The notes below the pieces were generated by a model. The model saw nothing but the letters and a program-made list of their open reading frames with translations, did no database searches and was not told the origin of the DNA. From assembly GCA_046727175.1 (NCBI GenBank), contig JBKPCD010000193.1:1-19619 (forward strand): 19,619 nt of DNA. The letters run 5' to 3'. This document shows positions 8,099-14,598 of this stretch, one piece after another; within the stretch, counting starts at the first letter, position 1, and every line of letters begins with the position of its first letter. This DNA comes from JBKPCD01 sp046727175. Its GTDB lineage: Bacteria > Acidobacteriota > Vicinamibacteria > Vicinamibacterales > 2-12-FULL-66-21. Position numbers and translations under genes: made by a program.

Positions 8099-8461
8099 AT
8101 GCCGACATTGATTGAACGCCCGAGCGTGATTGAAGCCGCGGGGAACAAACCGAAACGGATCGAGGAGTACGCCGGACGGGTGAACTCGGGTCACAGCGGC
8201 GTCAGCGTCGCGAGGATGGTCTCACCCGCAGGCTGGGAGGAACCAGGGCAGCGTCCCGAATTCGAGGAGATCACCGTCGTCCTCAAAGGCACGCTCCGCG
8301 TCGAATACGAACGGGGCGTTCTCGATGTCCACGCCGGTCAGGCGGTCGTCACGCATCCTGGCGAGTGGGTCCGTTACAGCAGCCCGGAACCGGGCGGCGC
8401 AGAGTACGTCGCCGTTTGCCTCCCGGCGTTCTCTCCGTCGACCGTTCATCGCGATCCTTGA
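8099..8461 (+). CDS. Small single-domain cupin protein
   Basis: The product is a 120-residue protein with one cupin fold. The first cupin motif region is PGQRPEFEEITVVLKGTLRV (about 50-69), and the second is the segment GQAVVTHPGEWVRY (about 80-93). The usual HxH metal ligands of motif 1 are absent (Gln-Arg-Pro-Glu instead), so metal binding by the classical set is doubtful. Glu and His in the two motifs could still bind something. The tail (YVAVCLPAFSPSTVHRD) has no added domain. No good Shine-Dalgarno is visible, and an ATG in another frame at 8074 opens no convincing protein. It is cytoplasmic by lack of signal. Function unknown, perhaps small-molecule sensing. Confidence 0.75.
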   Translation: MPTLIERPSVIEAAGNKPKRIEEYAGRVNSGHSGVSVARMVSPAGWEEPGQRPEFEEITVVLKGTLRVEYERGVLDVHAGQAVVTHPGEWVRYSSPEPGGAEYVAVCLPAFSPSTVHRDP

Positions 8462-8560
8462 ACCTCAGCAGGCTAACGGCTCACGTCGCCGTTCTTGCTC
8501 TTCTAGACGCGGCGGAAGCGGGGCAGAGAGCGCCTCGCAAAGCGACGACGAGAAGGCTTC

Positions 8561-8577
8561 GGGGGACGACGTTCCCC
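8561..8577 (+). promoter_or_regulatory. Stem-loop upstream of the csbD-like gene
   Basis: GGGGGAC (8561-8567) pairs with GTTCCCC (8571-8577) across a GAC loop, with one G-T pair. It lies about 10 nt before the strong Shine-Dalgarno AAGGGAGGA (8586-8594) of the next gene. It could stabilise the mRNA or tune translation. It could also weakly terminate the cupin transcript, but no T-run follows. Confidence 0.3.
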
Positions 8578-8597
8578 GGATGAGTAAGGGAGGATCC

Positions 8598-8801
8598 ATG
8601 AATCGCGACGAACTCGAGGGTAAAGCGGAGAAAGTCAAAGGCAAGGCCAAGCAAGCGGTCGGCGACCTGACCGACGACGAACGGCTGCGCGACGAAGGCG
8701 TCGCCGATGAAGCGGCTGGGAACGCCCAGGAGGGGCTCGGGAAGGCGAGACGGAAGGTCGGTGAAGCCATCGAGGACATTGGAGAGAATATAAAGAGGTA
8801 G
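8598..8801 (+). CDS. CsbD-like stress-response protein
   Basis: This is a 67-residue, highly charged, Lys/Asp/Glu/Ala-rich protein. It begins NRDELEGKAEKVKGKAKQ and continues VGDLTDDERL, which is the classic CsbD family pattern (a repeated KxxGKxK element, then LTDDE). The start is fixed by AAGGGAGGA (8586-8594) 3 nt upstream. CsbD is a sigmaB-controlled general-stress protein in Bacillus and is common across soil bacteria, but its molecular role is not established. There is no signal peptide. The gene is the last before a strong hairpin that separates it from the ribosomal operon. Confidence 0.88.
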   Translation: MNRDELEGKAEKVKGKAKQAVGDLTDDERLRDEGVADEAAGNAQEGLGKARRKVGEAIEDIGENIKR

Positions 8802-8808
8802 CGAACGA

Positions 8809-8835
8809 GGTCCGGGGGAGTGACCTCCCCCGACC
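8809..8835 (+). terminator. Strong GC hairpin ending the csbD transcript
   Basis: GGTC-GGGGGAG on the left (8809-8820, one bulged C at 8813) pairs with CTCCCCCGACC (8825-8835), giving 11 bp with a TGAC loop. It begins 8 nt after the csbD stop. There is no T-tract, so intrinsic termination is uncertain, though the stem is very stable. Confidence 0.55.
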
Positions 8836-8837
8836 AC

Positions 8838-8866
8838 TTGCCTCCAGAGGTTCCGTTTGTTATAGT
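8838..8866 (+). promoter_or_regulatory. Sigma70-type promoter of the str-S10-spc operon
   Basis: TTGCCT (8838-8843) and TATAGT (8861-8866) are separated by exactly 17 nt, with 4/6 and 5/6 consensus matches. Transcription should start near 8873. It is the best promoter-like sequence in the window and directly precedes the structured leader of rpsL. Confidence 0.7.
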
Positions 8867-8872
8867 TGCAAG

Positions 8873-9119
8873 GTTCTGGGCGGCCCTAGGACACCCTATC
8901 TAGGGCCAGCCTTCAGAAAACGGCGCCGCACTCGAGACACCGGACGAACAACGATTCCGGGAAGCGGCCCGCATCGAAGCGCCCGGCAGGGCGCAGCATC
9001 ATCAACCTTATAGGGTAAGTCAGCTCCAGGTGCCGGGCCGCCGTGCGGCTCCCTAGGCCTGGGGCAATGGAAGCCGATCCCGAGCGATAGCTGCGCGGGC
9101 AATCGGCTGTTGCCTTTTT
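8873..9119 (+). ncRNA. Structured leader RNA or small RNA upstream of rpsL (unrecognised)
   Basis: About 247 nt lie between the predicted transcription start and a T5 tract, with no coding potential that I credit. Helices seen by eye: (1) 8874-8889 with 8900-8918, 16 bp with two small bulges, made of TTCTG/CAGAA, GGC/GCC and GGCCCTAG/CTAGGGCC; (2) GCCGC 8925-8929 with GCGGC 8964-8968, enclosing CCGGA 8940-8944 with TCCGG 8956-8960; (3) GCGCCC 8979-8984 with GGGCGC 8989-8994; (4) 9024-9030 with 9058-9064, enclosing GGGCCGC 9035-9041 with GCGGC plus CC at 9045-9052; (5) the terminator-like hairpin 9061-9116. Loop 1 (ACCCTAT, 8893-8899) is fully complementary to ATAGGGT (9010-9016), a possible pseudoknot. 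It does not resemble tmRNA, RNase P RNA, SRP RNA, 6S RNA or a cobalamin riboswitch as I know them. It may be a cis-acting ribosomal-protein leader or a free small RNA. Confidence 0.5.
9061..9119 (+). terminator. Attenuator-like hairpin with T5 just upstream of rpsL
   Basis: Stem segments are GGCAA 9063-9067 with TTGCC 9110-9114 (extended by G-T pairs), AGCCGAT 9072-9078 with ATCGGCT 9102-9108, CCCG 9079-9082 with CGGG 9096-9099, and AGC 9083-9085 with GCT 9090-9092. T9115-T9119 follow immediately. It ends 37 nt before the rpsL start, so it would stop transcription of the whole operon unless prevented. Its 5' base (9061-9064) is shared with the preceding helix 9024-9064, which would allow switching. 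Confidence 0.5.
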
Positions 9120-9156
9120 GGGGCGCGCCGGGCCGGCGGCTGCGCAGGGAGCAATC

Positions 9157-9531
9157 GTGCCGACGATCAGCCAACTCGTCCGGAAGGGACGCGAGAAAGT
9201 CCTGAGCAAGACCAAGAGTCCCGCGCTGCAGGACAGCCCGCAGAAGCGTGGCGTGTGCGTACGAGTGTTCACGCAGACGCCCAAGAAGCCGAATTCGGCG
9301 CTGCGCAAGGTTGCGCGTGTCCGTCTGACGAACGGCATCGAAGTGACGACGTACATTCCAGGCGTCGGCCACAACCTGCAGGAGCACTCGCTCGTGCTGA
9401 TCCGCGGAGGCCGGGTCAAGGATCTCCCGGGCGTCCGCTATCACGTCGTCCGAGGCACTCTCGACGCGGTCGGCGTGCAGGGTCGTAAGCAGGGCCGGTC
9501 GAAGTACGGAGCGAAGAGGCCGAAACAATAA
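9157..9531 (+). CDS. rpsL: 30S ribosomal protein uS12
   Basis: The protein has 124 residues, the standard length, from a GTG preceded by AGGGAG (9146-9151) at 5 nt; earlier in-frame starts lie in the leader structure. The decoding-centre loop TPKKPNSALRKVARV is intact, as are GVGHNLQEHS and the segment RVKDLPGVRYH, whose Asp is the usual methylthiolation site. Lys at the known streptomycin-resistance positions is present, so the allele looks wild type. It is the first gene of the super-operon, behind the structured leader. It lies 17 nt from rpsG, far shorter than the E. coli gap that holds the S7 operator. Confidence 0.98.
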   Translation: MPTISQLVRKGREKVLSKTKSPALQDSPQKRGVCVRVFTQTPKKPNSALRKVARVRLTNGIEVTTYIPGVGHNLQEHSLVLIRGGRVKDLPGVRYHVVRGTLDAVGVQGRKQGRSKYGAKRPKQ

Positions 9532-9535
9532 CTGC

Positions 9536-9547
9536 GGATTGCTGATT
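9536..9547 (+). repeat. Partial copy of the GATTG heptamer repeat
   Basis: GGATTGCTGATT occupies most of the 17-nt rpsL-rpsG gap. It is identical to a stretch of the left palindrome arm in the rplW-rplB gap (14527-14538) and similar to the one in the rpsQ-rplN gap. There is no second arm here. Confidence 0.45.
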
Positions 9548-9548
9548 T

Positions 9549-10022
9549 ATGCCACGACGACGTGAGATTCCGAAGCGCGAAGTAGCCCTCGATCCGCTGT
9601 ATAGCAGCGCGCTCGTGACGAAGTTCATCAGCACGTTGATGCGCGACGGGAAGCGCAGCACGGCCGAGCAGATCATGTACGGGAGCCTTTCGACCATTCA
9701 GGAGAAGACCGGAGACGATCCGTTGAAGGTCTTCAAGAAGGCAGTCGAGAACGTGAAGCCGGCGCTCGAGGTCAAGTCGCGGCGCGTTGGCGGCTCGAAC
9801 TATCAGGTGCCCGTGGAAGTAAACCCGAATCGGCGCCTGTCGCTCAGCATCCGCTGGCTGGTCGGCTACGCACGCGCGCGGGGTGACGGCAAGACGATGC
9901 AGGAGAAGCTGGCGAACGAATTGATGGACGCCGCGAACCTGCGTGGCGGCTCGGTGAAGAAACGCGAAGACACACACCGCATGGCGGAGGCTAATAAAGC
10001 CTTCGCCCACTACCGCTGGTAA
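9549..10022 (+). CDS. rpsG: 30S ribosomal protein uS7
   Basis: This 157-residue protein starts MPRRREIPKREVALDP, the usual N-terminus, and ends in the typical NKAFAHYRW. The basic N-terminal arm and the GGSNYQVPVEV beta-hairpin that contact the 16S 3' major domain and the exit site are intact. No Shine-Dalgarno is visible in the 17 nt after rpsL, so translation is probably coupled to rpsL. uS7 is the classical autoregulator of the str operon in E. coli, but the rpsL-rpsG gap here is too short for that operator. Confidence 0.98.
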   Translation: MPRRREIPKREVALDPLYSSALVTKFISTLMRDGKRSTAEQIMYGSLSTIQEKTGDDPLKVFKKAVENVKPALEVKSRRVGGSNYQVPVEVNPNRRLSLSIRWLVGYARARGDGKTMQEKLANELMDAANLRGGSVKKREDTHRMAEANKAFAHYRW

Positions 10023-10031
10023 GGCTGTATT

Positions 10032-10059
10032 GGCCTCCGCGACGGAAGCCGGCATTTTT
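10032..10059 (+). terminator. Terminator-like hairpin with T5 after rpsG
   Basis: GGC 10032-10034 and TCCG 10036-10039 pair with CGGA 10043-10046 and GCC 10048-10050, with one C-A mismatch and a CGA loop. Five T residues follow at 10055-10059. It could partially terminate the operon before fusA. Confidence 0.45.
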
Positions 10060-10064
10060 AAGAC

Positions 10065-10083
10065 GGCCTGCCTCCGGCAGGCC
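10065..10083. repeat. Perfect 8-bp GC hairpin (REP-like)
   Basis: GGCCTGCC pairs with GGCAGGCC around a TCC loop. It lies in the rpsG-fusA gap just after the T-run. It has the look of a dispersed palindromic element, but only one copy is in the window. Confidence 0.5.
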
Positions 10084-10124
10084 TGGGGCGTTCGCCATCA
10101 TCGTTGGTGAAATTCGGATCGTAG

Positions 10125-10146
10125 GGCGGGGTCTTCAGACCCCGCC
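10125..10146. repeat. Perfect 9-bp hairpin abutting the fusA start
   Basis: GGCGGGGTC pairs with GACCCCGCC around a TTCA loop. It ends 8 nt before the fusA ATG and occupies the place where a Shine-Dalgarno would be. It may be a dispersed palindromic element or a translational control hairpin. Confidence 0.6.
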
Positions 10147-10154
10147 ATCAAGCA

Positions 10155-12272
10155 ATGCCCAGACAAGTACCACTGAACCGGACGCGCAACATCGGCATCA
10201 TGGCGCACATCGATGCCGGCAAGACCACCACGACGGAACGGATCCTGTTCTACACGGGCATCACCTACAAGATTGGTGAGGTTCACGAAGGAACGGCCGT
10301 GATGGACTGGATGGAGCAGGAACAGGAGCGCGGCATCACGATCACGTCGGCTGCGACGACCTGCTTCTGGCGCGATCACCGGATTAACATCATCGATACG
10401 CCCGGCCACGTGGACTTTACCGCGGAAGTCGAGCGTTCGCTGCGCGTCCTCGATGGCGCCGTCGCCGTGTTCGACTCGGTGGCCGGCGTCGAGCCGCAGT
10501 CGGAGACGGTCTGGCGTCAGGCCGACAAGTACCGCGTCCCGCGAATCTGTTTCGTCAACAAGATGGACCGCGTCGGCGCGGATTTCAAGCGGACGTTCGA
10601 TCAGATCATCACCAAGCTTGGCGGAAACCCCGTCGCGATTCAGTTGCCGATCGGCAGCGAAGACAAGTTCGTCGGCGTGGTCGACCTCGTTAGAATGAAG
10701 TCGATCACCTACAAAGACGAGACGATGGGCGCCGATTACGTCATCGGCGAGATTCCGGCCGACATGATGGCCGACGCGCAGCACTACCGCGAGCAGTTGA
10801 TCGAGAAGGTCAGCGAAGCCGACGACAAGCTCCTCGAGAAGTACCTCCATGGCGAAGACATCACCGAAGACGAGATCAAAGCGGCGCTGCGCAAGCGCGT
10901 GATCAGCTCTGTCCACAGCACGGGCGAGAAGGCGGAGCCGGCGTTCGTGCCGGTCATCTGCGGCTCGGCGTTCAAGAACAAGGGCGTCCAGCCCCTGCTC
11001 GACGCCGTCGTCGACTACCTGCCATCTCCAATCGACGTCCCGCCGATCAAGGGGTTCGATCCGAACAAAGGACCTGACGCGATCGTCGAGCGCGCAGCAT
11101 CGGACGACGCGCCCTTCAGCGCGCTGGCGTTCAAGATCATGACCGACCCGTTCGTCGGTCAGCTCACCTTCATTCGCGTCTACTCGGGCGTCCTGACGTC
11201 GGGATCGACGGTCTACAACGCGACGAAGCAGAGGACCGAGCGCATCGGCCGGCTGCTCAAGATGCACGCGAACAAGCGCGAGGAGATCAAGGAGGTCTAC
11301 TCGGGCGACATCGCGGCCGCCGTTGGCCTCAAGACCGTGTCGACCGGCGACACGATTTGCGATGAGAAGAAGCCCGTGGTGCTCGAGTCCATGGACTTTC
11401 CCGAGCCGGTCATCGAGCTGGCAATCGAGCCTAAGACGAAGGCGGACCAGGAAAAGCTGGGCGCGGGCCTGCAGAAGCTGATGGCCGAGGACCCGACGTT
11501 CCGGGTGCGCACGGATCAGCAGACCGGCCAGACAGTCATCGCCGGCATGGGTGAGCTGCACCTCGAGATCATCGTCGATCGTCTGAAGCGCGAGTTCAAC
11601 GTTGACGCGAGCGTCGGTCGTCCGCAGGTCGCCTACAAGGAAACGCTTACGCGTCCCGCGGATGGCGACGGGCGTTACGTCCGGCAGACCGGCGGCCGCG
11701 GCCAGTACGGCCACGCGAAGATTCATCTGTATCCGGGCGAGCCGGGCTCCGGGTACTTGTTCGAGAACAAGATCGTTGGCGGCGTGATCCCGCGCGAATA
11801 CATCAAGCCCGTCGATGAAGGGATCAAGGAGGCGCTGACGCGCGGCGTCCTGGCCGGATATCCAATCGACGATGTGCGGATCGAGCTCTACGACGGTTCG
11901 TATCACGAGGTCGACAGCTCAGAAATGGCGTTCAAGATCGCCGGATCGATGGCGTTCCAGGACGCGGCGAAGAAGGCCAGGGCCGTGCTGCTCGAGCCGG
12001 TGATGCGCGTCGAGGTCGTGGTGCCGAAGGAGCACATGGGCGACGTCATGGGCGATCTGTCGAGCCGCCGAGGCCACATCCAGTCGCAGGAAGATCGGGC
12101 CGGCACGCAGATCATCACGGCGCGCGTGCCGCTCTCGGAGATGTTCGGCTACGCGACCGACCTGCGCTCGCGTACGCAGGGGCGCGCGACGTATTCGATG
12201 CACTTCGATCGCTACGAGCCTGCGCCGCAGAACGTCAGCGAGGAAGTCGTGGCGCGAGTACAAGGCAAGTAA
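10155..12272 (+). CDS. fusA: Translation elongation factor G
   Basis: This 705-residue GTPase drives ribosomal translocation. G motifs are in order: AHIDAGKT (17-24), switch-I RGITITSA (59-66), DTPGH (81-85), NKMD (135-138) and GSAFKNKGVQ further on. The domain II to V hallmarks follow, including GMGELHLEI and the segment RGQYGHAKI, and DLSSRRGHIQ near the C-terminus. The length equals typical EF-G. The ATG is preceded by a perfect 9-bp hairpin and no Shine-Dalgarno. The next gene is rpsJ, 25 nt on, so the usual tuf of the str operon is missing here. Confidence 0.98.
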   Translation: MPRQVPLNRTRNIGIMAHIDAGKTTTTERILFYTGITYKIGEVHEGTAVMDWMEQEQERGITITSAATTCFWRDHRINIIDTPGHVDFTAEVERSLRVLDGAVAVFDSVAGVEPQSETVWRQADKYRVPRICFVNKMDRVGADFKRTFDQIITKLGGNPVAIQLPIGSEDKFVGVVDLVRMKSITYKDETMGADYVIGEIPADMMADAQHYREQLIEKVSEADDKLLEKYLHGEDITEDEIKAALRKRVISSVHSTGEKAEPAFVPVICGSAFKNKGVQPLLDAVVDYLPSPIDVPPIKGFDPNKGPDAIVERAASDDAPFSALAFKIMTDPFVGQLTFIRVYSGVLTSGSTVYNATKQRTERIGRLLKMHANKREEIKEVYSGDIAAAVGLKTVSTGDTICDEKKPVVLESMDFPEPVIELAIEPKTKADQEKLGAGLQKLMAEDPTFRVRTDQQTGQTVIAGMGELHLEIIVDRLKREFNVDASVGRPQVAYKETLTRPADGDGRYVRQTGGRGQYGHAKIHLYPGEPGSGYLFENKIVGGVIPREYIKPVDEGIKEALTRGVLAGYPIDDVRIELYDGSYHEVDSSEMAFKIAGSMAFQDAAKKARAVLLEPVMRVEVVVPKEHMGDVMGDLSSRRGHIQSQEDRAGTQIITARVPLSEMFGYATDLRSRTQGRATYSMHFDRYEPAPQNVSEEVVARVQGK

Positions 12273-12297
12273 AGTCTAGGGTTAGCAAAGGACTGAG

Positions 12298-12633
<336 letters not shown>

Positions 12634-12712
12634 GCCGGGATTCGGGAATCGGGATTCGGGGTTCGAAGAGCCCGAGATAACGAATCCCGAGCCCCGAATC
12701 CCGAACCCCGGC
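12634..12712. repeat. Heptamer palindrome between rpsJ and rplC
   Basis: The left arm (12634-12665) consists of 7-nt units such as GGGATTC, GGGAATC and GGGGTTC. The right arm (12681-12712) has units such as CGAATCC and CGAGCCC. The two arms are inverted repeats, 27 of 32 positions complementary, with a 15-nt centre. The left arm begins right after the rpsJ stop. The right arm ends one base before the rplC Shine-Dalgarno (AGGA, 12713). Confidence 0.85.
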
Positions 12713-12722
12713 AGGATTTCTT

Positions 12723-13427
12723 ATGCTGACAGGCATCATCGGCAAGAAAGTTGGAATGACCCAGGTTTTTGCCCAGGACGGCACGGTCACGCCGGCGACC
12801 GTCATCAAGGCTGGCCCGTGTGTCGTCGTCCAAGCGAAGTCGACGACGACCGACGGGTACGAGGCCGTGCAGCTCGGGCTCGTTGAAGATCGGCCGGCGC
12901 GAGTGCGGAAGCCGCTTGCGGGTCATTACTCGAAGGCAGGCGTCCCGCCGACCCGCGTGCGTCAAGAGGTCAGGACCGCCGCCGGGACCGAGGCGCCGAA
13001 AACCGGCGATCAGATCCTCGTGAACGGCGTGTTCAACAACGGCGATCGCGTGGATGTGATCGGAATCAGCCGGGGCAAGGGGTTTCAAGGTGTCGTGCGA
13101 CGGCATCACTTCTTCGGCGGCGCCGCCACTCACGGATCGATGTTCCACCGCGCGCCGGGATCGATTGGCGCATCGTCGTTTCCATCGCGGGTCGTCAAGG
13201 GCATGCGCGCCGCCGGCCGGATGGGTGGAGATCGCGTGACCGTCCGCAACCTGAAGGTTGTGCAGGTTGACGGGGAGAACAACCTGCTCGTGCTGCGAGG
13301 CGCTGTGCCGGGCGCACCGGGCGGTTACGTGATGATTCGCAAGGCCGTGGCGGCAAAGCGGGAGCCGAAGCCGCAGGTGGAGAAACCGTCGAAGGCAGCC
13401 AAGGCGCCAGCGAAGGCCAAGAAATAG
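12723..13427 (+). CDS. rplC: 50S ribosomal protein uL3
   Basis: This 234-residue protein starts LTGIIGKKVGMTQVF, with AGGA at 12713-12716. The core segment GKGFQGVVRRHHF and the loop reaching the peptidyl transferase region are present. That loop reads GSIGASSFPSRVVKG, where many bacteria have an ATPGRV version. The last 25 residues are a Lys/Pro/Ala-rich tail, longer than E. coli uL3 and likely disordered. It is an early 50S assembly protein. Confidence 0.97.
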   Translation: MLTGIIGKKVGMTQVFAQDGTVTPATVIKAGPCVVVQAKSTTTDGYEAVQLGLVEDRPARVRKPLAGHYSKAGVPPTRVRQEVRTAAGTEAPKTGDQILVNGVFNNGDRVDVIGISRGKGFQGVVRRHHFFGGAATHGSMFHRAPGSIGASSFPSRVVKGMRAAGRMGGDRVTVRNLKVVQVDGENNLLVLRGAVPGAPGGYVMIRKAVAAKREPKPQVEKPSKAAKAPAKAKK

Positions 13428-13443
13428 GGGTGGAGAAACGAAC

Positions 13444-14079
13444 ATGCAATTAGATGTCTTCAACACCCAGAACGAAAAGATCGGCGCGCTCGAGCTGGAC
13501 GATCACGTGTTCGGCGGGCGCGTGAGGGCCAGTCTGATCTGGGAATCGGTCGTGCAGCAAAACGCGTCCGAGCGGCGGGGGACGCACGCCACCAAGAACC
13601 GCGCGCTCGTGAGCGGCAGCGGCAAGAAGCCGTGGCGACAGAAGGGCACGGGGCGCGCGCGCGTCGGTGAGATTCGCAATCCGCTCTGGCGGAAGGGCGG
13701 GACGGTGTTCGGCCCGCAGCCGCGGAGCTACGCTTACAACCTGCCGAAGAAGGTGCAGCGCGGTGCGCTCCGTGCCGCGATTGCCGACAAGATTGCAGCA
13801 GGCGCCGTAATTGTCGTCGATCGACTCGAGTCGGCCGAGCGCAAGACGAAGGCAACCGTCGAGATGCTGAAACGGCTCGGCGTTACCGGGAAGGCGCTGT
13901 TGATCGATGTGAAGCCGGACGAGGGGTTCGCGCTCAGCGCGCGAAACATCGCGGGCGTGAAGCTGGTCGCGAGCGCGCGCGTCACTGCGCGAGATGTCAT
14001 GGATACGGCACACGTCGTCGCCACGCGCGAGGCGCTGGAGAAACTGCAACAGAGCCTGGAGGCGGAAAGTACGAAGTAA
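13444..14079 (+). CDS. rplD: 50S ribosomal protein uL4
   Basis: The protein has 211 residues. The tunnel-lining loop is recognisable (SGSGKKPWRQKGTGRARVG), followed by the segment WRKGGTVFGPQPR. GGAG (13432-13435) precedes the ATG by 8 nt. E. coli uL4 represses its own operon through the S10 leader; no such leader is in this window. The last codons and the stop lie inside the left arm of a heptamer palindrome (14065-14097), so the C-terminal ESTK is partly encoded by repeat DNA. Confidence 0.97.
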   Translation: MQLDVFNTQNEKIGALELDDHVFGGRVRASLIWESVVQQNASERRGTHATKNRALVSGSGKKPWRQKGTGRARVGEIRNPLWRKGGTVFGPQPRSYAYNLPKKVQRGALRAAIADKIAAGAVIVVDRLESAERKTKATVEMLKRLGVTGKALLIDVKPDEGFALSARNIAGVKLVASARVTARDVMDTAHVVATREALEKLQQSLEAESTK

Positions 14080-14208
14080 GAAGTACGACGTAAGAAGCAC
14101 AAATTCCGAAGCGCGGAAGCAAGAACAACCCAACACGAAACAGAGACATCGAAGCAACACGATCACGGCGAATTACTTCTTACTTCGAACTTGGTACTTC
14201 TGACTTTC
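14065..14208. repeat. Heptamer palindrome spanning the rplD end and the rplW gap
   Basis: The left arm (14065-14097) has units AAGTACG, AAGTAAG and ACGTAAG. The right arm (14176-14208) has units TTACTTC, GTACTTC and GAACTTG. The arms are complementary at 27 of 33 positions, separated by 78 nt of A-rich sequence that includes TTCCG and CGGAA. The left arm contains the rplD stop codon. The right arm ends one base before the rplW Shine-Dalgarno (14209). Confidence 0.85.
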
Positions 14209-14220
14209 GGGGAACTCGTT

Positions 14221-14511
14221 ATGAAAATGACAGACGTCATCAGGCGACCGATCGTCACCGAGAAGACGACGCTGCTTCGCGAAGATTCACGCACGCTGGT
14301 GTTCGAGGTCGCTGCAGGCGCGACGAAGGTGGACATCAAGCACGCGGTTGAGAAGCTGCTCGGATCCAAGGTCGAGGCGGTGCGTACGGCAATTGCTCAC
14401 GGCAAGGTGAAGCGACAGGGACGGTTCGTCGGGCGTCGATCGGACTGGAAGAAGGCCTACGTGAAGCTCAGGGAAGGCGAGAAGACACCGGAGTTCCTCG
14501 AGGGCGCCTAG
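14221..14511 (+). CDS. rplW: 50S ribosomal protein uL23
   Basis: The protein has 96 residues, with IRRPIVTEKTTLL and FEVAAGATKVDIKHAVE, the core of the tunnel-exit protein that docks trigger factor and SRP. The start at 14221 (MKMTDV) fits GGGGA at 14209-14213 (7 nt). The ATG at 14227 would be 13 nt away. Confidence 0.97.
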   Translation: MKMTDVIRRPIVTEKTTLLREDSRTLVFEVAAGATKVDIKHAVEKLLGSKVEAVRTAIAHGKVKRQGRFVGRRSDWKKAYVKLREGEKTPEFLEGA

Positions 14512-14519
14512 AGAATGCC

Positions 14520-14575
14520 GATTGTGGATTGCTGATTGTGGATTGAATTCAACCATCAATCAGGGATCCTCAATC
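14520..14575. repeat. Heptamer palindrome between rplW and rplB
   Basis: The left arm (14520-14538) has units GATTGTG and GATTGCT. The right arm (14557-14575) has ATCAATC-type units. 16 of 19 positions are complementary. The left flank from 14518 shares 26 of 30 bases with the left arm in the rpsQ-rplN gap, so the two are the same repeat family. Confidence 0.8.
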
Positions 14576-14598
14576 GACAATTTCAGGGAACGAAGCTT

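Noticed and set aside
8873..9119. tmRNA, RNase P RNA, SRP RNA, 6S RNA or cobalamin riboswitch
   Set aside because: None of their conserved cores (T-arm with CCA, GAGGAAAGTCC, GGAAG tetraloop domain, B12 box) was found. Kept as an unrecognised structured RNA.
8896..9528. Minus-strand open frame across the rpsL leader
   Set aside because: It mirrors rpsL codons, and the promoter, hairpins and T-tract all point to the plus strand.
10098..11906. A 602-codon antisense open frame over fusA
   Set aside because: It lies fully antisense to EF-G, has no recognisable motif, and is a codon-bias shadow.
12655..12675. GGGGTTCGAAGAGCCCG resembling a tRNA T-arm
   Set aside because: It is part of the heptamer palindrome. 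No acceptor, D or anticodon arm surrounds it.
14536..14598. Upstream extension of rplB
   Set aside because: It is translated repeat DNA with no uL2 similarity. The ATG at 14599 has a good Shine-Dalgarno and the standard N-terminus.
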